From: Kapaibacterium sp038202665
Lineage (GTDB): Bacteria; Bacteroidota; Ignavibacteria; Kapaibacteriales; Kapaibacteriaceae
NCBI GenBank assembly: GCA_038202665.1
Contig: JBBRES010000045.1
Location: 1-15,044 of the forward strand
Direction: 5' to 3'
Length of the DNA stretch: 15,044 bases
Made by a program: the position numbers and the translations under genes. Shown piece by piece: positions 1 to 6,893 of the stretch; position 1 is the first letter of the stretch; each line of letters opens with the position of its first letter. A model generated the notes under the pieces. It was given only the letters and a program-made list of their open reading frames with translations, had not been told where the DNA came from and searched no databases.

Positions 1-242
1 AGGACCGCCTCGTCATCGCTAATACGGCCACTACTCCAGCGCTTGATCCTATGGTGGTCTTTCGTCGATTCTCTCGGTCGGCCCCCGGTGCTACCAGCTT
101 GGGATTGGGACTTTCTATTGCAAATAGTATCGCTCTACGATATGGTTGGCTTCTCCATTACGACTTTTCTGAACAGCTGCACGTGTTTACTCTCGATTTG
201 CAGCGTCTCTCTGAGGTTTCTCCAGAATCTCTACAGAAATGA
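1..242 (+). CDS. Sensor histidine kinase, C-terminal end (partial)
   Basis: Only the last 79 full codons are present, read in the frame that starts at base 3; the rest lies off the left edge. The product carries the end of a HATPase_c ATP-binding domain: an IANT stretch, then FRRFSRS (the F-box-like segment before the ATP lid) and the glycine-rich GLGLSIA G2 box, followed by the usual final strands. This is the typical C-terminus of a two-component sensor kinase, which autophosphorylates a histidine and passes the phosphate to a response regulator. The regulator gene is not in the window and is probably just upstream. The PepSY-like gene starts 39 nt downstream, followed by an RND efflux operon, so the kinase probably senses envelope stress or the pump substrate. 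The signal it senses cannot be read from this fragment. Confidence 0.85.
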   Translation, partial: DRLVIANTATTPALDPMVVFRRFSRSAPGATSLGLGLSIANSIALRYGWLLHYDFSEQLHVFTLDLQRLSEVSPESLQK

Positions 243-254
243 GCCAGATGTTTG

Positions 255-277
255 CCACCTCACTAATTGTAAGGTGG
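255..277 (+). promoter_or_regulatory. Possible hairpin masking the ribosome-binding site of the PepSY-like gene
   Basis: CCACCT at 255-260 is perfectly complementary to AGGTGG at 272-277, with an 11-nt loop. AAGGTGG at 271-277 is the only Shine-Dalgarno-like sequence in front of the ATG at 282, with a 4-nt spacer. Folding would sequester it. A 6-bp stem can occur by chance and its stability is modest, so a regulatory role is inference. It lies entirely in the 39-nt gap between the kinase and the PepSY-like gene. Confidence 0.35.
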
Positions 278-281
278 ACTC

Positions 282-686
282 ATGAAAATGGCAATTGTCG
301 TATGTGTCTTTGTAGCAGGATTCGGTGCAGGGCTTGCCGGCACACCATCCAGCAAGGTTCTGACAGGGTTTAAGCGCGACTACCCAGCCGCGACTGTGGT
401 TACGTGGGAGCGAGAGAGTAAAGCATACGAAGCGAACTTTACGCTCGATGGTACCAAGATGTCGGCTTTGTACGACGCACAAGGAAAGCAGATTGAATGG
501 GAACGAGCTGTCTCTACAAGCGCACTTCCAGCTGCCGTTCTAAAATCTGTTGCCGTCCAGTTCCCGTCCAAAAAAATGAAGGATGCAGCCTTGATAACTC
601 GGGCTGATGGGCGTGAATACTACGAGGTGGAGATAGATGGTAAGGACCATTACTATGACTCTTCGGGAAAGTCGGTCAAGCCATAG
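282..686 (+). CDS. Secreted PepSY-like protein (BLIP-like fold)
   Basis: This is a 134-residue protein with a signal peptide (about residues 1-20, MKMAIVVCVFVAGFGAGLAG) and no other membrane segment, so it is probably periplasmic. The mature part holds two similar alpha/beta halves. Residues ~27-70 read as a helix with FKRDYPAA, then TWERE...YEANFTLDGTK..ALYDAQGKQIEWE. Residues ~87-134 read VAVQFPSKK..., then YYEVEIDGKDHYYDSSGK. The pattern of helix, then strands ending in D..G, is characteristic of the PepSY-like family (formerly DUF2874). In Bacteroidota these proteins are often encoded beside two-component systems, which fits the kinase upstream. A role as sensor accessory or inhibitor is inferred; no catalytic residues are seen. 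The ATG at 282 is preferred because AAGGTGG precedes it. The TolC-type gene follows after 4 nt. Confidence 0.75.
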   Translation: MKMAIVVCVFVAGFGAGLAGTPSSKVLTGFKRDYPAATVVTWERESKAYEANFTLDGTKMSALYDAQGKQIEWERAVSTSALPAAVLKSVAVQFPSKKMKDAALITRADGREYYEVEIDGKDHYYDSSGKSVKP

Positions 687-690
687 CACC

Positions 691-1968
691 TTGAAGGCAA
701 TCATCACATATATCATGGCGGCTCTTGCTGTTACCATATCGCACGCTGGTGTATTGGACGCGTATATCCAGTCTGCCGTACAGACAAATGCAGCCCTTTC
801 CACCTTGCGTACCTACCAGCGTGTAGGAGAGCTTGAAGGGCAACGTTTAGCCGCGCAGGTGTCGGCACCGCAAGTGAGTCTTATTGCAAATGCTATGGTC
901 GCGCCAATCGTGTCGTACGATGGCAAGATCCCGGTGCTTATTGTGAACCCACTCGGTTCGAATCGATACATCGGGTATGATGGCGCAGCGTCGAATGGGG
1001 GACAGTTTTTAGGCATGGTAAACGTGTCCAAGCAATTCTTTACATCAACGGTGAGCGAGGCAAATCGGGCCACTATTCAAAGTCAGCGGGGGCAACTGCA
1101 AGTGGCAATTGATCGAGGTGTTCATGATTTAGAGAAAGCAGTCGTAGATCGATATCTAGTGTGTTTGCAGGACAAAGTGCAGTGGATGTATGCCGACTCT
1201 GCCATTACCCTTATTAGTGATCAAATCCGAGTAATGGAGTCATTGGCGGCTGCAGGCATCGTACGAGAAAGCGATGTTGCGTTAGTGAATTTGGAACGAA
1301 AGTCATTCGTTGTGCAGCGAGCAGCGTTTGCATCTGCACTTCGACGTGATGTTGCCGACTTCAAAGTGCTTTGTGGTTTGCTGGAAACCGATTCTGTGAT
1401 TGTGGATGCTGTAGACATTCGCTCGAATCAAGCAATTGGATCAAGCCAATACTTAGCATCATTTACGGCGGACTCATTGGCAGCCGTTACTACATTCGAG
1501 GCGTTCAAAACGAGATATGTACCGCAAGTATCTGGTTTTGCGAACGCTGGAGTGAACGCAGTGAACGTAGCGACAATTACCAGCCGATTTGGAATGAGTC
1601 TGGGTGTAAACATTACCATGAATTTGTATGATGGCGCGCAAGCCGGCCTAGAAGAGATCAAAGTGCACGAGCAGTTACTCACAATTTCTGCAAATGCCCG
1701 GCTCTTGCAAACAAGACTTGCTGAGCAGATAATGCGCACAACACAAGAGATCGTGGACTGCGAACAACGGCTAGATCTATTGAACGCAACCGTAGAAGAG
1801 TCGGTACGAGCTGTTGCAGTTATCCGCAAGGAAATGGCTTCTGGGCAAGCCATTGCGCCGGAGTACGTGAGGATGCTCAGAGTTCTATCTACCTATAAGA
1901 AAGATGCAGCAGTCCTTCGAGTAGATCTGCTTGGGCTTAAGAATACACTTAACTATCTCAATTGGTAA
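691..1968 (+). CDS. TolC-family outer-membrane efflux channel
   Basis: This 425-residue protein is the outer-membrane component of the tripartite pump encoded here. It has the TolC/OEP layout: a signal peptide, long amphipathic helices rich in Ala, Gln and Glu (for example around residues 120-165, 165-240 and 325-395), two barrel-strand segments and a periodic heptad-like pattern, and its length is usual for the family. I chose the TTG at 691 because it gives MKAIITYIMAALAVTISHA, a proper signal peptide, and lies 4 nt after the preceding stop. The frame stays open back to an ATG at 637, but that start would overlap the PepSY-like gene by 50 nt and put a charged, non-hydrophobic tail before the signal. 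An ATG at 715 is a second alternative. The substrate is unknown. Confidence 0.8.
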   Translation: MKAIITYIMAALAVTISHAGVLDAYIQSAVQTNAALSTLRTYQRVGELEGQRLAAQVSAPQVSLIANAMVAPIVSYDGKIPVLIVNPLGSNRYIGYDGAASNGGQFLGMVNVSKQFFTSTVSEANRATIQSQRGQLQVAIDRGVHDLEKAVVDRYLVCLQDKVQWMYADSAITLISDQIRVMESLAAAGIVRESDVALVNLERKSFVVQRAAFASALRRDVADFKVLCGLLETDSVIVDAVDIRSNQAIGSSQYLASFTADSLAAVTTFEAFKTRYVPQVSGFANAGVNAVNVATITSRFGMSLGVNITMNLYDGAQAGLEEIKVHEQLLTISANARLLQTRLAEQIMRTTQEIVDCEQRLDLLNATVEESVRAVAVIRKEMASGQAIAPEYVRMLRVLSTYKKDAAVLRVDLLGLKNTLNYLNW

Positions 1969-1971
1969 TCT

Positions 1972-2892
1972 GTGAGACTTCACCTCCTCTTCATGTTGTG
2001 CACGGCAATGGCTGAACTCCTGATTGGCTGCACGAGCGGCTCGCAGGATGCAGTGCCAACTGCGCAATCAAGACCAATTGTGCAGGTTGCGCACGTTGCT
2101 ACCGGCTACGTTCCGAAAGCCGTAGGCGTGCGTGGAACTATTCTATACCTCAAAAGAAATCAGATAACGTCACCCATTCCAGGACACATCATTCAATGTT
2201 TGGTTGGCCTAGGGGACCACGTTCGTTCGGGCCAAGTACTCTATACAATCGAAACAAAAGAGCACAGAGCATTGCAAGGCGTTCGCCTTCGCGGCGACAG
2301 TACATTGGTATCGAACGGTGTGATTAATGTTGTCTCCAACGCAGAAGGTATCATCAGTACCATCGATAGACAGTTTGGCGATTATGTTTTGGAAGGGGCT
2401 CAGTTATGCGTGATCTCCAAGAGTTCGGATATGGTTCTACAAGTAGAAGTGCCATTCCGATATGCGGGCTCGCTTTCGCAGGGCCAGTTGTTCACGGTTG
2501 AGCTTCCCACAGGGAAGCACGTACAGGTTCGCATCCGTTCATCACTACCCCGTATACAAGTATCATCACAAACACAGCCATTTTTGGCAGAGTTTACAGA
2601 ACGCATTGTTCTTCCTGAAGGACTCGTTGTTCGTCTTGAGTTAACGCTGGGCTCGAACCAGTATGGACAAGTGCTTCCAACGGAATGTATTCAGAGTGAC
2701 GAACTGCTGAGTCGTTACTGGGTAGTGTGCATAGTGCGTGACAGTATTGCCGTGCACATTCCTGTAACCATTGGAAATGCCAACGAAACGCTGACTCAAA
2801 TACTCACGCCCCACTTCGCAACAAACGATGTAATAGTGGTGCATGGTGCGTATGGACTCGAAGATTCAACAACGATATCTATCGCACCGTGA
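1972..2892 (+). CDS. Periplasmic adaptor (membrane fusion protein) lipoprotein of RND pump
   Basis: This 306-residue HlyD/AcrA-type adaptor links the RND pump to the TolC-like channel. It starts at a GTG 3 nt after the channel gene. Residues 1-20 form a lipoprotein signal with lipobox LIGC (Cys20), so it is probably anchored by lipid, although Glu15 inside the hydrophobic stretch is unusual. The two lipoyl-like half motifs are visible: residues ~59-95 (ITSPIPGHI...VGLGDHVRSGQVLYTIE) and ~118-145 (VVSNAEGIIS...FGDYVLEGAQLCVI). A beta-barrel domain and a membrane-proximal domain follow. Only about 25 residues separate the two lipoyl halves, so the long alpha-helical hairpin that normally touches TolC is missing. 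Its stop overlaps the pump start by 4 nt (GTGA), implying translational coupling. Confidence 0.8.
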   Translation: MRLHLLFMLCTAMAELLIGCTSGSQDAVPTAQSRPIVQVAHVATGYVPKAVGVRGTILYLKRNQITSPIPGHIIQCLVGLGDHVRSGQVLYTIETKEHRALQGVRLRGDSTLVSNGVINVVSNAEGIISTIDRQFGDYVLEGAQLCVISKSSDMVLQVEVPFRYAGSLSQGQLFTVELPTGKHVQVRIRSSLPRIQVSSQTQPFLAEFTERIVLPEGLVVRLELTLGSNQYGQVLPTECIQSDELLSRYWVVCIVRDSIAVHIPVTIGNANETLTQILTPHFATNDVIVVHGAYGLEDSTTISIAP

Positions 2893-5800
2893 GCTATTCC
2901 CGACCACTATTGTTCATCGGATTGCTATTGCTGTTGAGCGGCATCTATGCCTTCGTCAACATGCGCACGAGTTTGTTTCCCGAAGTCATGTTTCCGCGCG
3001 TATCCATTATCGCAGATGCAGGACAGCTCCCTATACATCGCATGATGATCACGGTTACCAAGCCGCTAGAAGGTGCCATCAGGCGCGTACGCGGGGTAAC
3101 AGCAATCAAGACCTATACCAGTCGCGGAAACGTTACCATTGATGTGTTCTTTGAATGGGGCCTTGATACCTATAAGCAAAAGTTGGAGGTGGAGAGTCGG
3201 ATTAACGAAATACAGGGCCTGCTTCCACCACAAATGACAATAAGCACCGCGGCCATTAATCAGAGCACGTTCGGAGTCTACGGTCTGTCGCTCATTGGCC
3301 CATCGTACAATCTGGTAGAACTCCGTGATGCAGGAAACTTGATTGTTCGTCCGGCGCTTGCGGATGTACCTGGCATTTCCAACGCCGTCATATGGGGTGG
3401 GCGATCAAAGGAAATGGTGCTACGTCCGGACATCGGAAAAATGGCGGCACTGGGCGTATCTACGACGAATATCATGAATGCGTTTGCCAGCGTGAATATC
3501 GTACTTGGCAATGGAATGATCAATGAGCATGGGAAGCAGTATCTCACGTTAACCGACAGTAGGTTTCAAGATGTGCAGGATCTCGAGGATGTAGTCATCC
3601 GCGCCGATTCTATCCGTACGATACGGGCATCGGATATAGCAACAGTTGTCGTGCAAGAGTCTCAGGCTCAGACCCGAACGAGTGCAAATGGTTCAGAGGC
3701 TGTACTCATTGATATCGTAAAACAGCCCGAGATGAATCTGGTAGATTTTACGCGCGGCATACAACAACGGCTCGACGAGATTCGGGCCAAATTGCCTAGA
3801 GGCATGACTCTGATTACGAACTACGACCAGAGTGCATTTGTGGATGCTAGTATTTCAAGCGTGGTCAAAACGATATACGAAGGGCTGATCCTCGCAATCA
3901 TCGTCATGTTTTTCTTTCTGCGATCGTGGCGCGCCAGTATGGTGGTGCTCATCACAATTCCCATCACCATTGCCTTTACGTTAACGATACTATCATTCCT
4001 TGGCATTACGATCAACGTCATGTCACTCGGAGCAATTGCCGCATCCATCGGATTGATTATAGATGACGCAATCGTCGTTATTGAACAGATATATCGAACG
4101 CATGAAGAGTCTGGCAATGAGTCGATGTCCACCGCGAAGCATCGATATGCTACCACAAAGAAAGCCATTACGTTTCTCTTTCCGGCCATGCTTGCATCGT
4201 CGCTTGCCACCATTGTCATTCACTTCCCCTTCCGCCTTATGAGTGGACTTGCCGGGTCGTTCTTTACTGAGCTATCGGATACCATGCAGATATCGATGGC
4301 TACATCTTTTCTTGTGACGTGGCTCATACTTCCCGTTCTGCATATCACCATTGGAGGTAAGGTTGCATCGAAGGTGGCAAGGGACACAACACAAAACGGT
4401 AAGCCTCCTACGCCAAAGAATCTAACGTGGTTAACGAAACGATTTGCGCAGCCCGTTTGGGGCGCAACGTTTGTTGTACTAATTGTAGCCGGTGCTTTGT
4501 GGGCCTATAGTAGTCTTGAAACTGGATTTCTACCGGTGCTTGACGAGGGGACAATTGTATTGGACTACTTTGCGGGACCTGGATCGAGCTTGGACGAAAC
4601 GGATACCGAATGTAGGCGCATCGATAAAATTGTTTTGGCGCATCCAGACGTAGAGACATATTCTCGGCGAACAGGAGTGCGAATGTCTGCTCGTGGTGTT
4701 CCACCGAACTATGGTGACTACTTAATCCAATTGCACACGAATCGTTCGAAATCAACGGAAGACGTGATCTCAGATTTGAGAACGCAAATCGCTGCATCGG
4801 TGCCAATGATGAAGATTTCATTTGGTCAGCGAATTGCTGACCTATTGGGCGATATGATGAGCACACCCGAGCCAATCGAAATCAAGGTAATGGGGCCGAG
4901 TTACGACAGTCTTGTTCACATGGCCAAACAATTGGGTGGGATCATGCAGCGTGTATCCGGAGTCGCCGATATCGATGACGGACTTTGGAATTCTGGACCG
5001 ACGGTAACGTGCACTCCTAACACCGAACTCATTTCCCAATACGGCATCTCTGTACAAGAATTTCAGAATCAACTCACGGCATACGTCGGTGGTGTGGAGC
5101 TAAGCGTCGGCAACGTTCTACAATCTCCGTCACCAGCCCAAGCTGCAATGTCTGGTGGTTTGCAGATAGGTCAGTACCAGGATCGCGAGCAGATGCGGCG
5201 CATCATGCTTCGCTTTGTGGATTACAACAAGAATTCCATCGATGCACTCAAGCAACAGCCCATTCTATTCCCCGGTGGCAACACAAAGCCTTTAGGTGAG
5301 CTGTGCACAATTCAATTGAAGCAAGGAACCTTCGACCTGTATCGTGAAGACATGCGTACGGCAGTCGTCGTGGTTGCGCGACTAGAACACAGAGATCTAG
5401 GCGGTGCTATCAACGACATCAAACAGCATGTGCTCAGCGAAATGAGATTGCCGCGTGGCTATAGCATCGTATATGGTGGAGCATATAAGGAACAGCAACG
5501 CTCGTTTCACGAGTTGCTTACTATCCTATCTATCGCAACGCTGCTTGTGTTTACGGTTGTGTTGTTTTTGTTTCGTCGATTCCGACTCGCCTTCGTCATT
5601 CTCTTCATTTCGGTATTGGGAATCTGCGGTTGCATCATTGCACTTGCCCTCATCGGCATACCGCTTAACGTGAGCAGTTACACCGGCATGATCATGGTTG
5701 TTGGCATCCTTGCCGAGAACGCCATTTTTACTGTGTTTCAATTTCAGGCTCACTACCGCGAAACCGGAGAACTAGACACGTCAATTGATTTTGCACTACG

Positions 5801-6008
5801 ACAACGGATACGTCCCAAGCTCATGACGGCCATTGGCGCCATCATGGCACTGCTTCCGTTAGCTCTTGGTATAGGCGTTGGCGCTCAGATGCAACAGCCC
5901 CTTGCCATTGCGGTTATCGGAGGCTTCGTTGTTGGTCTCCCACTCTTGCTCTTGGTTCTTCCCACGATGTTGCGACTAACGGGGAGTGCATTAGAACCCA
6001 CGGGGTAA
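2889..6008 (+). CDS. RND-family efflux transporter permease
   Basis: This 1039-residue inner-membrane pump shows the full RND layout. TM1 is at residues ~6-24, followed by a large periplasmic loop, TM2-TM6 at ~325-480, TM7 at ~520-540, a second periplasmic loop, and TM8-TM12 at ~855-1030. TM4 carries IGLIIDDAIVVIEQ with the proton-relay pair Asp392/Asp393, the arrangement of the hydrophobe/amphiphile (HAE) pumps rather than the metal pumps. In TM10 the segment is GILAENAIF. Glu943 sits where AcrB has its essential Lys940, so the relay is not the standard one. TM11 keeps RIRPKLMTAIGAIMALLPLALG. The N-terminal cytoplasmic helix is unusually short (MSYSRP before TM1), but no earlier in-frame start is available. 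It works with the adaptor and TolC-like channel encoded immediately upstream. The substrate is unknown. Confidence 0.92.
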   Translation: MSYSRPLLFIGLLLLLSGIYAFVNMRTSLFPEVMFPRVSIIADAGQLPIHRMMITVTKPLEGAIRRVRGVTAIKTYTSRGNVTIDVFFEWGLDTYKQKLEVESRINEIQGLLPPQMTISTAAINQSTFGVYGLSLIGPSYNLVELRDAGNLIVRPALADVPGISNAVIWGGRSKEMVLRPDIGKMAALGVSTTNIMNAFASVNIVLGNGMINEHGKQYLTLTDSRFQDVQDLEDVVIRADSIRTIRASDIATVVVQESQAQTRTSANGSEAVLIDIVKQPEMNLVDFTRGIQQRLDEIRAKLPRGMTLITNYDQSAFVDASISSVVKTIYEGLILAIIVMFFFLRSWRASMVVLITIPITIAFTLTILSFLGITINVMSLGAIAASIGLIIDDAIVVIEQIYRTHEESGNESMSTAKHRYATTKKAITFLFPAMLASSLATIVIHFPFRLMSGLAGSFFTELSDTMQISMATSFLVTWLILPVLHITIGGKVASKVARDTTQNGKPPTPKNLTWLTKRFAQPVWGATFVVLIVAGALWAYSSLETGFLPVLDEGTIVLDYFAGPGSSLDETDTECRRIDKIVLAHPDVETYSRRTGVRMSARGVPPNYGDYLIQLHTNRSKSTEDVISDLRTQIAASVPMMKISFGQRIADLLGDMMSTPEPIEIKVMGPSYDSLVHMAKQLGGIMQRVSGVADIDDGLWNSGPTVTCTPNTELISQYGISVQEFQNQLTAYVGGVELSVGNVLQSPSPAQAAMSGGLQIGQYQDREQMRRIMLRFVDYNKNSIDALKQQPILFPGGNTKPLGELCTIQLKQGTFDLYREDMRTAVVVVARLEHRDLGGAINDIKQHVLSEMRLPRGYSIVYGGAYKEQQRSFHELLTILSIATLLVFTVVLFLFRRFRLAFVILFISVLGICGCIIALALIGIPLNVSSYTGMIMVVGILAENAIFTVFQFQAHYRETGELDTSIDFALRQRIRPKLMTAIGAIMALLPLALGIGVGAQMQQPLAIAVIGGFVVGLPLLLLVLPTMLRLTGSALEPTG

Positions 6009-6129
6009 GGGGGCAAGGAAGAAGGGCAGTCACGTTCATTTGATATAGGTGCACATAGTTGTAAGCCACCGCATTGCAAAGATTCGAGAGGCACGAATAA
6101 TGTCATCAAATGATGCGTATATTATGCAC

Positions 6130-6321
6130 ATGAGAACTACACTACATCTCGACGATGAGCTGCTTGAAAAGGCTCAGCGACTCACAGGTATTACTGAAAA
6201 AACACAAATAGTCCGTGAGGCCCTATCATGTCTTATCCAACGTGAAAGTGCACGTAGGCTGGCTCTGCTGAAGGGTTCTGAGCCAGACCTTGCAGAAGCT
6301 CCTCGACGGAGACAGGCATGA
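6130..6321 (+). CDS. vapB: VapB-type antitoxin
   Basis: This 63-residue protein starts MRTTLHLDDELLEKAQRLTG and continues with TEKTQIVREALSCLI, the short-strand plus helix-helix pattern of VapB antitoxins. That region dimerises and binds operator DNA. Its C-terminal tail ends in a proline/arginine-rich PRRRQA, which in this family plugs the toxin active site. I chose the ATG at 6130 because family members start directly with MRTTL; the frame is open back to 6049 but the extra residues are unlike the family. Its stop overlaps the toxin start by 4 nt (ATGA), the usual coupling. An imperfect dyad around 6112-6128 (TGCGTATA...TTATGCA) just before the start could be the operator for autorepression, which is inference. 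Confidence 0.88.
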   Translation: MRTTLHLDDELLEKAQRLTGITEKTQIVREALSCLIQRESARRLALLKGSEPDLAEAPRRRQA

Positions 6322-6698
6322 TTCTCGTTGATACGAGCGTATGGATTGATCATCTTCGATTCGGGAAGGGTGCTCTCGAAGCGTTGCTGAATAATGATCT
6401 TGTTGGCATTCATCCTTTCGTGACTGGAGAAATTGCCTGTGGGTCAATGAAACATCGTACTCTCGTGTTGGGGCTTCTAGACTCCCTCCCGGCATTTCCC
6501 CTAGCTTCTGACGACGAAGTGCGAGAGCTCATCGAACGTAGGGCATTATTCAACAGAGGCATTGGCTGGGTTGATGCGCATCTGCTTGCTTCAATGCTAC
6601 TTCTTCCTCATTCAACGCTTCTTACCAAGGACAAAAATCTTGCGAAGATTGCGGACGAGTTGATAGAGAGTCGTTCTACAGGATCACACATCCACTAG
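6318..6698 (+). CDS. vapC: VapC-type PIN-domain ribonuclease toxin
   Basis: This 126-residue PIN domain is the toxin partner of the preceding gene. The acidic metal-binding residues are all visible: Asp5 in ILVDTSVWIDHL, Glu38 in VTGEIACG, Asp86 in IGWVDAHLLAS and Asp105 in LLTKDKNL. VapC toxins are Mg/Mn-dependent endoribonucleases that cut tRNA or rRNA loops; the actual target here cannot be read from sequence. Length and motif spacing are normal and nothing suggests inactivation, so the module is probably functional. It sits between the efflux operon and a convergent gene, a typical small accessory insertion. Confidence 0.92.
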   Translation: MILVDTSVWIDHLRFGKGALEALLNNDLVGIHPFVTGEIACGSMKHRTLVLGLLDSLPAFPLASDDEVRELIERRALFNRGIGWVDAHLLASMLLLPHSTLLTKDKNLAKIADELIESRSTGSHIH

Positions 6699-6782
6699 TT
6701 GAGTAGATTCAACGTTCTTCATCGCCCTTATGCCCTTCCGCCTTACCACACACATACATGATCGGCCGCACGCGCAACACGG

Positions 6783-6893
6783 CTACTCGATCTTGTGTTC
6801 GCGTCGGAATCGATTGCACAGTCGATGAATGGTGACACGGTGAGCATTGTAGGTGTTGATAGAAGTGTACGTGCGTTCTATGAACTCTTTCAC
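6783..6893 (-). CDS. Possible mini-ORF coupled to the TPR gene
   Basis: A GTG at 6893 overlaps the TGA of the TPR gene as GTGA, and the frame runs 36 codons to a TAG at 6783-6785. The peptide is basic and helix-prone (EFIERTYTSINTYN, then AHRVTIHRLCNRFRR) and looks loosely like a recognition helix. No family is recognised. Chance ORFs of this length are common, so it may be noise or the remnant of a longer gene. The GTGA overlap is the only positional support. Apart from it, the interval 6699-6889 between VapC and the TPR gene shows nothing recognisable, and no clear terminator was seen. Confidence 0.18.
   Translation of the reverse strand: MKEFIERTYTSINTYNAHRVTIHRLCNRFRREHKIE

Noticed and set aside
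3821..4219. 132-codon minus-strand frame inside the RND gene
   Set aside because: It lies opposite the TM2-TM4 region; its composition simply mirrors hydrophobic codons.
4408..4875. 155-codon minus-strand frame inside the RND gene
   Set aside because: It is antisense to a strongly conserved transporter, has no recognisable domain and no neighbours on that strand.
6074..6103. Sigma-70-like promoter TTGCAA - 18 bp - TAATGT before vapB
   Set aside because: Both hexamers are weak matches and the sigma factor consensus of this lineage is uncertain, so it was not listed as a feature.
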